From Blastomyces gilchristii SLH14081 (taxonomy: Eukaryota; Ascomycota; Eurotiomycetes; Onygenales; Ajellomycetaceae): a stretch of 64,000 nt of DNA. Shown in pieces: positions 10,296 to 23,259 of the stretch; within the stretch, counting starts at the first letter, position 1, and each line of letters starts with the position of its first letter. A program made the position numbers and the translations under genes. Location of the stretch: contig NW_003101678.1 in the NCBI RefSeq assembly GCF_000003855.2, positions 1,592,470-1,656,469 on the forward strand. Reading direction: 5' to 3'. The notes below the pieces were generated by a model that was not told the DNA's origin, ran no database searches, and saw nothing but the letters and a program-made list of their open reading frames with translations.

Positions 10296-11924
10296 ATGAG
10301 TTCAAAAATACACTCAGTTAATGTGAAAAAAGATGCTTTCTCAAATACTATTTCTGAGATTGAAATTCTGAAGAGAAGAAAGAAAGAAGAAATAGAGAAA
10401 TAATAAGTTCTTGAAATACAGAAACTTGAAAAAGTAAGTAAGATTCTTGAAAAGCAGTGTCTGAGTGAGATGAATGAAGAAGTTCTGTTAATTCTTCATA
10501 CTCAGACTAGACAACTACAGAAGATGATCAAGTTCAAACTTGGAATTTCAAACACAGTTCAAAAAACATTGAAAATTCCTAGTATAATCACTGACTTCTT
10601 ATCTTGCTCTTCTTTCTCTTTTTCTACTTCTTCTTCTTCTTTGAATCAGAAGAAAACATATGCTCAAGCAGCTGAATCTGCTGTCTCTAAATCTGCTATC
10701 TTAAAATCTGCTCAAAATCCTGAGAAAACTGAGAAGAATAATACTCATACTTCTATTCATAGAAAAGTGAAGAAAAAAATGCAAAAGAAGAAAAACTTCT
10801 AAATCTTCAGAAATAGAAGACTTATTCTCAAAGTCTTAAACTAGTACATCTTGCAAAGAAAGAAGCTAAACTCAAATCTCATTTTCAGAATCAGAAATGA
10901 AATTAATCAGCAGTTCTTTTCTCAGTTAATGACTGATATTGAAGTTTAAAAATCAGTTATAGCTTCAATCAAGTCATTCTTCTTTGAAAACTTCATCATT
11001 CTGACTACAATGTCTGAATTCAGTGTGAAATTTCTTATTCAGAATGAGAATCTCTGAAAATCAGCAGTAGAATTTTTATTAAATACAATAATTCTATCTG
11101 AGAGAGATGAAAAGTGAGACAAATTCATTCTTCATAATATTTCAGTTGAAATTTTTGACTGTGAAGAAGAAATGCTACTTCTCAAAAATGAATTAGAAGA
11201 ATACAACTCTATTCAACTGAGAAAAGAGCCTGTATGACTAAATTCAATTGAGTTCAAACAAAGTAGAAGAAATGCCTCTGTTCTAGTATATACAAAGACA
11301 CTTGAATAGTCAAAGATCTCTGAAGTAAGAGTAGCAGATTTGAAAATAAGAGTTTATGAATACAAAGACTCAAGAATGAATCTCAAAGCTCAAACACAGT
11401 GTTCAAACTGTCAAAGATATAAACACTTTATAATCTTCTATTTTAGAAACTCAAAATGTGCATTCTGTATCAGAGATTATAAAACTAGTGAGCATAAATA
11501 TGAAACATGCTTAAAAAGAGATGAAATATATTAACACACTCTGCTTAAATGCTCTAATTGTAAAGAAAAATATGCATCTAGCTTAAAAGAATGTATATTT
11601 ACTTCAAGAACTTAAAAGAACTGAAGAAAAGATGAAGTGCAAAACAAATCTAGAACTGAAGAGAATAGTTAAGTCAGTAAACTCACAACTGTAAGCTTAA
11701 AAAGAAGAAACTCTTAACTATCTAAATCTTCAAACTTCAATTCTCCAGCTAAATGTAAACTGAATTTGAATTCTCAAACTTCTATTAAGATTAGAGAATT
11801 GAGAAATGACTCTGATAATAAACTAGATATAATATAAGCAGTTGAGATTTCTACTTTTCAGAATAGTTATAATCTACTATCTAATGATAGTGATTAGATT
11901 CTACTCTACTCTCTTTTAATATGA
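10296..11924 (+). pseudogene. LINE copy 1 ORF1 (gag-like, zinc knuckle)
   Basis: A single frame can be followed from the ATG at 10296 across internal stops to a TGA at 11922-11924. The N-terminal part is charged and probably coiled-coil (Lys/Glu-rich), followed by a Ser-rich linker (10600-10660). Near 11400-11515 it holds Cys-x2-Cys-x4-His and a further Cys-x2-Cys...His...Cys cluster, the usual nucleic-acid-binding zinc knuckles of LINE ORF1 proteins. Its stop overlaps the ORF2 ATG as ATGA. Internal TGA/TAG/TAA codons replace Trp and Gln. The product would bind LINE RNA; it is not functional here. Confidence 0.7.
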
Positions 11925-14900
11925 ATATACAATAAAAATAACAAAAAAAGTTTAAAAACTCTTTAAAAATCACATTTATTCAAAATAATGTGAATAGAAA
12001 CTCAAATTGTATTTATTCTTGTCTTCAAATTATATTTGAATAAAAAGTTGATTTTATACTACTTCAGAAGTCAAATTTTGATGCTGAGTAAAAATATGTC
12101 ATTTCTTATTCAAGCTATTACTGCTTTCTACCTCAAAAGTCTGAGATAAAGTCAAAAGTAGTAATCTATGAAAGAAAGAGATCAAGATATCAATTTAGTC
12201 TAAGATTTAATATTATGTCTGACTCTGATATTCTGATGAATGATATTATAGATAAAGAGAATGAGTTTAATACTATACAGCTTATAAATATCTATAATGA
12301 AAAGTTATTGAAGAAAAATAATAACATCTGAACAATTAATACAGAATTTCTGAATATAACTTTATCAAGAAACTCTATAATTGTAGAAGATTTCAATGTA
12401 TATTATCTCTGATGAAATTCAGAATGCAAAAGAGCAGTAAGAGCTGATAATCTGATTGAATAAATTTTTGAGTATTCAATAGATTTAGTTAACAGATCTG
12501 ATCAATAAACATTCTTTAGAAAAGATATGAAACAGAAATCTATTATAGATCTAATCTTCATATTATAAAATCTAATGAAAAAAAGACTTGTAAACTGATT
12601 TATTAATTCAAATGAGATATCAGAATCAGATTATGAGATTATTCAATTTGATATTAAACTGAGTGAGAAATAAATGAGTGAAAATCCTCTTCTCTCTAAT
12701 CAGTTTAACTTTGAAAAAGCTGACTGAAAGGCAGTTGAAGAAAGCATAAAACTGTTAAAATCTGAAAGACAGAGTGAGCTATATTGAAATTCTGATCAAG
12801 ATATCTCAAATGAAATGCTTAAGAATAGAGTGAAGCTCATTACATCTATTATTCTAGCAAGTGTTAAAGACAATATTTTAAAGAGAAAGTCTTCTAAGTA
12901 TTCAAAATCTTAATGAAATGAGAATATCATATCTAAAAGATAACAATTGGCTACTACTAGAAGAGATTGAAAGAATGATATAATTTCTAATAAAGAGTTC
13001 AAAGCTGTCAGAAATAAATATTTTTCAGATATTGAAAGAGTTAAAACAGACTACTAGAATAAATTTCTTGAAGAAGCATAAGAAAAGAAAGTTTTTAAAG
13101 CTTTTAACTATACTAAAACAAGAAGTGTAGCAAAACTTTCAATCTTAGAATATAAGTTTCAGAATGAATCATATACAGCAAACTCTTTTGAGAAAAAATA
13201 TCAAGCTTTTATAAGAACTCTCTTTCAAAACTCATCAGATTCAGATTCAGAGGAAGAGAATATATCACTTCTCAACTATATTAATGAAAATGACTGAGAA
13301 TGACCTGATCTTACACAAGATGAATTAAAGTCAGCTATCTTCTCAAGTTCAGTTAAAACTGCTGCAGGGCCTGATTCAATTAATTACTTAATTATTCAAA
13401 ATACATACTTCTACTTAAAGAATGAATATTTTAAGCTCTTTTTCAATCTCTTAAAAAATGAATATCATTCTGAATGCTGAAGAGAAGTCACTGAAGTGAT
13501 TCTTACAAAACCTAATAAAAAAACCTCAATTTCTAAGTTATATAGAGTAATATCTCTATTAAACTGTCTAGAAAAGGTTTTAGAAAAGATAATAACTACT
13601 CAACTATCTTTTATAAGCTCTATTGGTAATTCTCTTTTATTCAGTGAATAAATGAGAGATAGAAAACAATATTCTGCAATTAACACTATTCTCTCAGTTA
13701 TTCATGATATTTAAATAGCGAAGTATGAACATCTGGTCTCAACTGCAGTTTTTATTAATATAAAAGAAGCATTTGATCATGTTTCAAAGTCAAAGTTAAT
13801 TCAGACTTTGAAGATGTTAAAACTATCACTTTCTCTAATAAAATGAGTTAACTGTTTTATATCTAAAAGAATCATACAACTTTTCTTTGATGAAATGAAA
13901 TAAGATAAGACTGAGATAAAAATAGAAGTACTGTAAGAATCTTCAATCTCACTCATTTTATTTGCAATATACACTGCATATTTATTCAAAAATAGAAATA
14001 TGAGAATAGTGTGATCTCTGAGTTATGTGAATGATATTGATCTAGTCTACAGCTTAAAAACTATCAAAGAGAATTTAAAAGTGATTGAAGAAGCTGCAAA
14101 GAAAATCTTTGTTAGAGCAGATATCAATTAAATTCAATTTAATATAAATAAAACTGAGTTAATTCATTTCTTTTCTAGATTCAATGAGAAAGAACTATCT
14201 CTAACTCTTTTAAATAGAGAGATTAAACCCAGTGTAAATGTCAAATAATTAGAAGTATGATTAAATTCTAAGTTAAATTTTAAATATCACATTCAACAAA
14301 GAACTGTCAAGGCAGAAAGACTATTGAATAACATAATCAGACTATCAAATATATAGAGAGATCTATTCTTCCAGGCTATGAGATAGTTATATATAGCCTG
14401 TATTACCTCAGTAGCTGATTATGAAGTTTAAGTTTGATGAAATAATCAAGAGAATTTCACTGAACTCTTTCAAAGTCTGTAAAACAGAGCTTTGAGAAGA
14501 ATTCTGAGAGCATTCAAATCATCTTCTATTAAAGTAATGAAAATTGAAGCTTCAATTTCTTCTCCTGCTATTAGATTTGAAAAGGCCTGTATGAACTATG
14601 CTCTAAGAGTTATAAAGATGAGCTCAAATCATATAATCAGAGAAAGAGTCTCTTCTTCATTTCTATCAATTAAATCTGGAAATGAACTGAATTGAAATAG
14701 ATTTCTTGATTGAAATGAAAATAATTCTTCAAAGAAAATGTCTTCTCAACTGTACAGACTATGCTCTCTGATTAAAAATCAATTTTCTTCTTTAAATATT
14801 GAAAAAGTTGATCATGAGAAGATATCTCTCTGAAGAGAAAAGCTTGAATCTCTTATAGACTTACAAATAAGTGAACTATCTAAAGAGAAAGAATATGAAC

Positions 14901-15877
14901 AGCATTTGAAGAGAATTTCTACAATCAATATAAAAGACTCTATTCTGATTTATTCAGATGACTCAAAAAATGAGAATTTGAATAGATTAGATACAGACAT
15001 TGCTTATACTGAAGATAATATCAATTTTATCTCAGATTTCTGAAATTTAGGCTGTGAATCTGAAGTCTTTGATGCTGAACTATTTATAATAGTGAAAGCT
15101 TTCAAACTCATTGAAATAAAATCTTATAAAAGAGAAAATAGTTTGAAAGAGACATGAATATTCTCTGATAGTCAAGCTGCTTTAAAAAGACTTAGAAATA
15201 GTCAGATTCATAATAGTTAAATAAATCTTGAACTGATTTTAAACTCTGTTTTGAAAATTCAAAAGAGAAGAATATCAAAGCTGATAATTCATCTACACTG
15301 AGTTCCTGCTCATATGAATATTCATGATAATGAATTGACTGATTCAGCTGTAAAAAAGAGTGCAGAATTAAGCAGATCTATTCAAAAAATTATGTTCTGG
15401 TCTTTTATAAAGAGAAAAATAAAAGAATCTTATTTAGATAAGTGAAATGAAAGCTGACAGAAACAAAAGAAGAGTATACATTATTCAAGATTTGAAACAA
15501 AACCCAAGTGAAAATCTTGTTCAATTAAATGTAAAAAGAAAATATTCTCATCTATAATACAGCTGAAACTAGGACATAGCTATTTCAAATCTTATATACA
15601 AAGATTTGATGATAGATTTGACTCAATAGAATGCTCATTCTGCAATACAAATGAGACTTCTGAGTATATTATAATGCACTGTGCATTATACAATAGTCTC
15701 AGAGTCAGATTGAAAGAGAAGTATGATTTAAATCAATTAAATATGAGATTCTTATTCTCAACTGAGACAGGAATTAAATACTTAATAGACTTTCTATCAG
15801 AAACTCAAGCAGCTACAAGAAAATGACTAAATTCAGAAATATCTGAATATGAAGAGGAGGAAATCAATCAGATATAG
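11921..15877 (+). pseudogene. LINE copy 1 ORF2 (endonuclease, reverse transcriptase, RNase H)
   Basis: One frame runs from the ATG at 11921 to TAG at 15875-15877. An apurinic-like endonuclease occupies about 11980-12620 (an EDFN motif near 12380, normally GDFN). Reverse transcriptase lies around 13290-14300, with AAGPDSIN near 13360, a YRVISLLNC block near 13540 and the catalytic-loop remnant YVNDID near 14020 (usually with two Asp). RNase H is at about 14940-15370 with FSDSQAA near 15165 and a following ANxxADxxAK-like remnant (NELTDSAVK) near 15335. A Cys/His-rich tail sits near 15630-15690 (CSFCN...HC). Nearly all Trp codons read TGA. Target-primed reverse transcription would have been its activity. 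Confidence 0.8.
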
Positions 15878-16260
15878 TCTGTTAAAACAGCTATATACTA
15901 TCTTTTAATAATTTGTTTTGTTACAGTCTCTCTTTACTTTATCTTTTCCTTTCAATTTCTTTCTATCTATCTATTTAATATGTCTATCTTTAAGACTGTG
16001 TTCTCTTTTCCTTTGTCATGATATTGTCAAATGATTTCAAAGTATCAGAAGATGTTAAGACACTGCAATTTGTAAACAGTTTTTGTATTCTAAGCTGGAA
16101 TTTTCTGATTTTGCATATCTAAAATTGATGAATGTATAATAGTTAACTCTACAGATATAGGAAAAACCCTGAGAACTTTTAGTTCTCAGGTAGATGTCAT
16201 AGTCTCTGACTGCATACATCTATAATTGAAGAATAATAATAATAATAACACAGATTCATC

Positions 16261-16809
16261 TCACATCTTTCATACAGAAGAGTTACAGTTAACTCTCAAT
16301 CATTTTCATAAGATTCTTATGTGATCATCATACAGATTCATCTTACAGATGAATCACTCTCTGTGAGATCACTCTTATCAAAGAGAAGTATTTATAAGTT
16401 GATCTTTCACTTATTCTTGTAAATTATTGTTCTTTGACACTGTAGAATTGTAGAATTAAGATATCTGCAGTCTGCAATCACTCTTTATAGTTATATAGAA
16501 AGATTCAGATCTATAATTCATAATCACTCTTTATTTACTAGAGTAATCTGACTGTTTCACAGAATTACTCACAGTGTAAGTAAACTTCTCTAAAGTAGTA
16601 TAAATATCTCAGATCTGTCTGTAGAATCTCATCTTCTTTTTTCTTTTTCTGTAACAGCTCTCATTCTCACAAACTGTGAGTATTCTCATTCATTTACAAA
16701 GTGTTTTCACTCAGATGATAGAGAGAGAGTGTTTCTAACAATATCTGTGTATTAATTCAAGCACTTTCTAAGAATAAAAATTTTTTCAATTTCAATATCT
16801 TTATAAATA
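16261..16809. other. AT-rich chromovirus 3' region
   Basis: Sequence between the LINE's right target duplication and the receptor-like fragment, belonging to the internal part of the chromovirus. No open frame or recognisable motif. Several TCTC/GAGA-rich stretches are present. Confidence 0.4.
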
Positions 16810-17603
16810 ATGTCTGATTACTACAGAGCTTCTTGTGAGTGTCTCTACAACTTCTCTGATCACTTTTTACTAACTGATAAAGCAGGAACATTATTACTTA
16901 TAACAGTATTTTCATCTTTCTTAGCTCTGTCACTGCATCTGATCTTCAGATCAGCAGTCAATTTCATATCTCTCTCAGATCAGTCTCTGACTTCAAGCAG
17001 CACAGTTCTGCTTTTTGCTGTAAGTCTCTTTATAAGTAATTTCTTACAGATTCTAGCTGACAGTTCTTACAAAGCTTCTGATATTGTCAGTGTCTTCTGT
17101 GATTCTGCAGATCTATGATCACCTTCTCTCTACCTGCATAATCTCTAATCAGGTATATGCAAATATGTCTAGATTCTCTATCAACAGTTCTCGCGCTGCA
17201 GCACATTTCTGCAATTTCATTGTTAATGAAAGATGAGTCTCTGAGTACCTGTAAAATTCAGGTAATCAAGACAATGTAAATACTATGAATTTGTAATAAG
17301 AGTTGATCTGAGTAGATGAGCTCTCTCTTCACATCTTAATTATTTTCAGGCTGAATACTTTAGCATAACTGAGAAAGTGAACACAGTTTTATAAGAGATA
17401 TCTGATCATATACACAGATGATCAGTTCTCAAGACTCTGCTGTAACTGTGTACACTCTGATATTTAGCTTCTCTGAAGTCTGTGCATTTCTGACAGTCTT
17501 CATGTCAAATGCAATAATTGTCTGTATCATAGATATAATACTCTCTACTTCTTTAAAGAGAAGAATTAATAGTTATGAGAGAATTGAATGTTACAGATAT
17601 TAA
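16810..17603 (+). pseudogene. Seven-transmembrane receptor-like gene fragment, antisense inside the chromovirus
   Basis: Two plus-strand open stretches (16810-17118 and 17418-17603) encode hydrophobic helices. The first has two membrane-like segments of about 20 residues, around residues 27-46 and 64-82, the second containing VSLFISNFLQ. The other has VTVYTLIFSF followed by another hydrophobic segment. Short-motif resemblance and helix spacing recall fungal G-protein-coupled receptors of the Git3/cAMP-receptor-like type (transmembrane segments 1, 2 and 3). The 300 bases between them contain stops and may be a decayed intron plus exon. It lies between the chromovirus pol stop and its 3' LTR, on the opposite strand. 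The family assignment is tentative; the hydrophobic frames could also be an accidental antisense reading. Confidence 0.35.
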
Positions 17604-17833
17604 GAATATAAGTATGAATTTTCTTTATTTTTTCTTTATTAATCTCTAAATTGTGTTCACAGCCCTGTTTTTATTTTCTTATTTTTTAGCTTTAATAAGA
17701 GTATGATTTCTTCTTCTCTTTGTATATATTATGAACTGTTCATCTCAGTAGAAACTCATTATCTTATAGACTAGAGTTTATAAATAACAGTATTAATATC
17801 TTTATTATAATCAGATTCTTAGTGAAGACTGTG

Positions 17834-20800
17834 TTATTCTAACTTATCAGAATTCACAGTATAAAAGTCATGTCTCAGCTTCTGCAGATATCTTATCTGC
17901 TCAGATAATTCTCAAGTGAACTTATTCATTTTATCAGAATACTTTTATCACTGAATCTTGAATCAGAGCTTGTAATCTTACTTTTCTGAGTTAATAATCT
18001 CTTTAATCTGATATTCTTTTTCACTCTCTAGTACTTTATGAACAGAGTGATAAGTCACAGAATTCTCTTCTAAGAATTTCTTATATTTACAGAGTAAAGA
18101 GACATGAAAAACATTATATATCTATAACTCAGATAACAGTTTCAATCTATAGAACTGTGAGCTAACTTTCTTCATAATCTTACAAGACTCTGTCTGTAAG
18201 AGATTCAGCTTCTTACTAGATCTCTATATGATAATATTTTCTAGACTTAGTCAGACTTTATTATCTTTCTTGAAACTCTTTATAATATACTTGAAGTTAT
18301 AGTATCTCTTCTAATACTCTTAGGTCTTTCTCAAGAATTTATGAACTTTCTTCTGAATATTCTGAATTCTCTCAGCCTGTTCACAGATATCACTATACTC
18401 TATAATATACTCTTATAGATTCATCAAGATTATCTGTAAGTAAGTCTCAGTGAGTATCTCAAAGAGAGTTTTATCTGTGCTGACATGCTTTGAGTTATTG
18501 TATACAAACTTCATAAGTGATAACTAATACATTCAGTTATTCTGATTATAATTGATAAAGTACTGCAGATACTGTTTTAATATACTCATCAGATGTTCTA
18601 TCTGATCATCTATCTATTAATAAAAAGTCATGCTTAGATCTCATAAAATCTTCAGTACAGTTATCAGATCAGATCAGAACTCTTCTGTGAAGATTGATTC
18701 TCTATCTGAGATAATATTTACAGATAATTCATACAACTGAATCACATTGTGAATAAAGATATAAGTTAAATTCTTTGACTTCAAGTTCTTGTAAGTGAAT
18801 ATAAAGTATGTTATCTTAATGAAGTGATTCACTATCATCAGCACACTGTCAAAGCAGACATTATATATATTCTTGCTTTCAGAGTAGACTGACCGTGTGA
18901 CCGTGTCTGGGACCAGGACTAGATTTTTTGATAGTCTTATTACCAATTCGACTGATCCCATTACACGGTTTTAACATTAGATAGTAGTCTCATACTGTCT
19001 CAGTGAGACTTACTGTCTACTCTTGTCACATTTTTCAAATGAGATCATGATTTTCACTTCTCAATTTAAATTATTTTTATTGCTTTAAATGACTTTAAAT
19101 CTCATTTGAGTGTTATCAAAAAGCATTACTTTTTAAAAAATTAAAAATAGTCTAAAAAAACCTTAAAATGTCTAAAAATAGTAACTTTATGCCAAGAATG
19201 GGACTAAATGGGACCAAATGGGACCACTTTCTCATTGTTTTCAAGTCATGGTTTCATTTTAAGATCTGATATATAGTCACTTTACATGTTTTTTTAATGA
19301 CTAGTCCCAGCGGGATTCACACCAAGAAATGTATGAGACCAGATCAAATGGGACCAGATTAAATGAGATCAAACGTGAAATTCATGGTCCTGGCGGCCAG
19401 TCTATTTCAGAGAGACTTATAAAAGTATTCATTTCTAGCTATTCTTAAGATTTCTATAAGATGAGTAGAGAAGTAAGTTCTTTATATAGTCTGAATCACA
19501 CTACTTATAAACTCTGATAAATAGTATAAGAATTCACTATCTTCTTTATAAGTTCTTGCATCTTCAGTCAGAAGTATTTTCTTATGAGCAACTCATGAGT
19601 TCTAGTATCTATAAAATGATCTACTAGAGAAGAGTCATGATGCCTTTTAATAAGTTCTATGTATAGAAACTTATTCATAGATATATAAATTCAGCTCTCT
19701 CTTTATAAGAGATTATTTAAGTCTCTTTAATTCTTTATTTCTATAGAGTTGATCTCTGTTATAAGCAGTTTCTGAATATACTGAGTATATTTATTCTTCA
19801 GTTGCAGTTCAGACAATCTGAATAGAAGATCTTATAAAGACTTATACTCTGTTTCTTCTTATATCAGGTCTTTCACAGCACTTCTTAAAGCTTATAAACT
19901 CTTCAGATTATAGATACTCTCTTCAAGAATTCTCACAGAGATTCTCAGAGTATTAACTCTCAGTGTTATAGAGAGTAGTTGTACAGGCTTCTCTTCTCTC
20001 TTTTTTCTCTTCTCTTATAAGAAATTGAGAGACTCTTCAGTCAATCTCTTTATAACACTTAGTCTAAACATCTTACAAAGCTTTTCTGTCTTCTCTAGTC
20101 TCTCTGTATCTGTTATTCTGATCTTCTTAATATAGTCTGATCTGTGAGAGAATCTATTCACTGAGTTCTTAGTTTTCTTGATATATTCTATCTTGAATCA
20201 GAACTCACTCAGTCTCTGAGCTCAGTGAATCTGCTACTATAAGAGTTTCTTGATTGAAGTAAACTATTATAAGCTGTTATAATCAGTTCTAACAGTAATC
20301 ACTATTATGAGATTCTCAAAGTAGTGATACTAGTAACAGAACAATTTCACTATTGTAAGAAGCTTCTGATTATAAATATCATAGTTAATCTCTGCAGATT
20401 GCATCTTTTATAAAAAAAAGATCACTGAAACTCAGTTCTTATTTAACTGTAGTTATAAGACTATTTCTGAAATTGTAAAGAAGAAGATATCTGTCTTCAA
20501 TCTGATTAAAAGTAAGAGATTAAAGTGAAACAGTATCACTGTGTCTGTGAATATCTATTTCAATCTTATAAAGACTCTGTGAGCTTCTGAGATAAGAAAG
20601 TTCTTACAGCTCTTTCTTCTTAATAATCTTTTCATTCTCTGTTCATAGAATGACTTCTTCTTATTTTCATTCTTCAGCATATCTGTAAGAGTCAAGAAGA
20701 TTCTTATAAATTTAAAGATAAACTGTCTATAGAAATTTACAAAGCTCAGAAAGATCTGAATCTCATGAATACTAGTTAACTTCAGTCATGATAGAATAGT

Positions 20801-22000
20801 CTCAATCTGTGAAGATTTCATCTGAATATCATCTGTGATGATTACATATTTTAAAAAATTAATTCAACAGATACTGAAGTTGCACTTTGTAAGCTTAATA
20901 TACAGTTCTATCTTATCTAAGATCTTCAACACACTTCATACATACTCAGTGTATTCTTTCTTCTTTGTGAAGTACATCATCACATTATTCAGATATATTA
21001 TTACAAAGACATTCAGATATACATGAAGTATTTTATTAATGAAAGACTGAAATACTGCAGAGATATTAATCAAACTAAAAGATATTACTAGATATTTAAA
21101 CAATTTCAGTACAGTTCTAAAGACAGTCTTTCATTCATTCTCAGACTGTATTCACAGCTGTGTATATATATTAATTACATTTAGTTGTATGAATATGACA
21201 GCTTCTGTAAGACAGTTAATTACATTCTCAATCAGAGATAGAGAGTAGTGACTCTTTATTATCTTAAAGTTCAGGTTGTAATAGTCTATATATAATCTAA
21301 GATCTTTATTCTTCTTCTTTATAAATATCACAGAGGCTCTCACAGAGGTCTGTAAAGATTGAATAAAGTTATTCTTCAGATTCTTCTTTACATAGGTCTG
21401 CAAGATCTCTGTCATATAATGAGAGAGTTTATAGATTAATTCTCAGAAGAGTTTCTACTTTTCTATTAAATCTATTATCAGATTCTTCTTACAGTGAGAA
21501 GAGAGCTCAGCTGTCTTTACTGAACTAAATATCTCTGTAAGATCTCAGTATTTCTCTAATATCTGAAGCTCAGTTTTCATAACTGTGAAGTTCTCAGATA
21601 TTTATAAAGTTATTATATAGATGAGCTTGTCTTCTCTAATTAACTCTGCAGTATTAACTAATTCTATCTTTATAAGTAAGTCTGTCAACACTGATCAGAA
21701 GTATAAACCTGACTCATAGACAGCTATGTCTATGTATGAATTATGTCTTTAAAGTTATATAAGTCTCAAGTACATATCATCTGTAATGTCTGTGATAATC
21801 ATAGTTTCTATAAATCTTCTTCAGATTCTAAAGAGATCTTGTAATTTAAAAATAATTCTTATAAGTCTCTCAGCTCTCAGGTCTGAGTTCTTATACTCTG
21901 CTTATTATAAGAGCAGATTCTCAGTTTTTATTACTCAGCTCATTCACTCTGCAAGCTTTAGAAACACTACAGTGACCTGAGATTCTGAGTTTATTAATAC
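17834..22000 (-). pseudogene. Chromovirus pol (protease, RT, RNase H, integrase, chromodomain)
   Basis: Read on the minus strand, downstream to upstream: a chromodomain near 17880-18000 (EYQIKEIINS, then a W/F...W aromatic-cage region with Trp as TGA), preceded by the SH3-like block with YNVFHVSLL near 18110-18140. The integrase core lies near 18670-18870 (DSVLMIVNHFIK, IISDRES). The 516-bp inverted-repeat element is inserted just upstream of that core. Reverse transcriptase is at about 20400-21415, with IKKKNKDLRLYIDYYNLN near 21280-21330 and YSLSLIENVI. The frame is interrupted throughout by TGA/TAG/TAA. The order RT-RH-IN-chromodomain defines a chromovirus; the chromodomain would have targeted integration to modified chromatin. 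The upstream limit is approximate. Confidence 0.7.
18887..19402 (-). mobile_element. 510-bp TA-flanked inverted-repeat element, best-preserved copy
   Basis: Complete copy of 516 bp flanked by TA (18885-18886 and 19403-19404), ends GACTGACCG... and ...GGCGGCCAGTC. It has lost far fewer CG and GG dinucleotides than the copies at 1-348 and 52091-52592, so it can serve as a family reference. It contains several AAATGGGACC units (19196-19232 and 19340-19365) near the end that is left in the plus-oriented copies. It has no coding capacity and interrupts the chromovirus integrase. Confidence 0.8.
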
Positions 22001-23200
22001 TTTTTATACTTGTGAGACAGCAGTACTGCAGTGCAGTCTCTTCTTATAAATAAGCATTTTCATCAAAGAAGTAACAGATTCAGATATCAGCTTCAAGATT
22101 CTTAAGAAGACTGTTACTGACTCTGTTCATAATTTCTCAAATTTCTATTTAGATTTATTCAGACAGTTTGTACAGAGATATTCTGATTTAGAATAGATAA
22201 AATAGAGACTCTTTTTCTTAATCTCTCTATTATATATTCTATTTATAAAAGCTTGTAAAGCTCTCTCTCTCTACTCAGTAGTCAGATACAAATCTCTCTG
22301 TATCTTATTATCTTTTTCTAATAAATCTGTTCTCTGTTATTCTGATTCTCATAAGATCAGTTGATAATTCACTTTTTATAGATCTGTGACTCTCACAGTG
22401 ATCTGTAAGTAATGAATAAGAGTCATCAGTTTCTTCAGAGTTAAGAACTTAGAGTCTTACTTAATAAGCTTGTTCTGCATATTTTTATTCAGTCTCTTTA
22501 TAAATATTATTCAGATCTTGTTTCAGAGCTCTGTTTTCACAGATCTTAATTCACATCACAATTTCATGAAATGCTGTGAGTAGTCTTTATCAGATTTCTT
22601 GTCTCTTTTTCTAATATTGATGATCACAGTTCAGATGTTCTCTGTTCAGCTTATAAAGTCTTTTAACTTATTCTCTAAATAGATCTTAAGAATAGATCAG
22701 TGAGATCTCTTGTATTTATTCTTTAAATAATTCAGCCAGTTCTTGACTTCAGTGTAGTAGAGACTTGTTATTATATAAATAACAGCTTCTTCATCTTTTA
22801 TATTACATAGTCAGACTTGTAAGTTAATTTCAAATACAAACTTATAAAAGCTTTTATAGATTATAGTTTGATAAGTAATCTTAAGTAATTACAGCTTAAG
22901 AAAGTTTCTTTTCAGTTTATAAGTATCTCTGAAGATCATGTCTAAAGACTCAGTTTAAGAGTGTTTACAGATAGTAAGCATTTCTTATAGAAAAATAGCT
23001 TAATTCTGTAAGAGATACTTGAGAATGTTCTTCACTAAGATTGATTTATTCATGAGTTTGAAGAGTTTCTCTGTTACAGATATAGAGAATGATATCTTAT
23101 AAGTAATTAATAAGTTCTCTGAGACTTCTTTTACAGAGATTATTTATAATTCAGATAACTGCTTCTGAGTATCTGCAGTAGAGTTCACAGAGATTGAAGT
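22001..23200 (-). pseudogene. Chromovirus gag region
   Basis: The minus strand between pol and the 5' LTR, where gag is expected. It is too mutated to follow in one frame. A degenerate nucleocapsid-like patch with tyrosines in cysteine positions is visible near 22160-22210. The boundaries are positional guesses. Confidence 0.35.
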
Positions 23201-23259
23201 ATATAAGTTTCTAGTTCTTTCAGTTATAATGAGCAGTTGCTGACTGACTGAGCTTGAAA

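Larger units (their letters stand above)
8625..16247 (+). mobile_element. Full-length-looking Tad/I-like LINE (copy 1)
   Basis: A non-LTR retrotransposon bounded by a perfect 13-bp target duplication ACACAGATTCATC (8612-8624 and 16248-16260), ending in an (AAT)n tail. The order is: a GC-rich 5' segment with two tandem units (8625-about 9290), an AT-rich leader, ORF1 with a zinc-knuckle region, and ORF2 with endonuclease, reverse transcriptase and RNase H. This architecture is that of Tad-like or I-like elements of fungi. Nearly every Trp codon has become TGA and many Gln codons TAG/TAA, so it is dead. A second copy with a truncated LINE part is at 37142-47791. It is inserted in the minus-strand chromovirus. 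Confidence 0.85.

Noticed and set aside
10296..15877. TGA in nearly all Trp positions could mean mitochondrial or alternative code (UGA = Trp).
   Set aside because: TAA and TAG also interrupt the same frames in Gln positions, the elements are nuclear retrotransposons with target duplications, and the neighbouring nuclear genes use the standard code. C-to-T mutation explains all of it.
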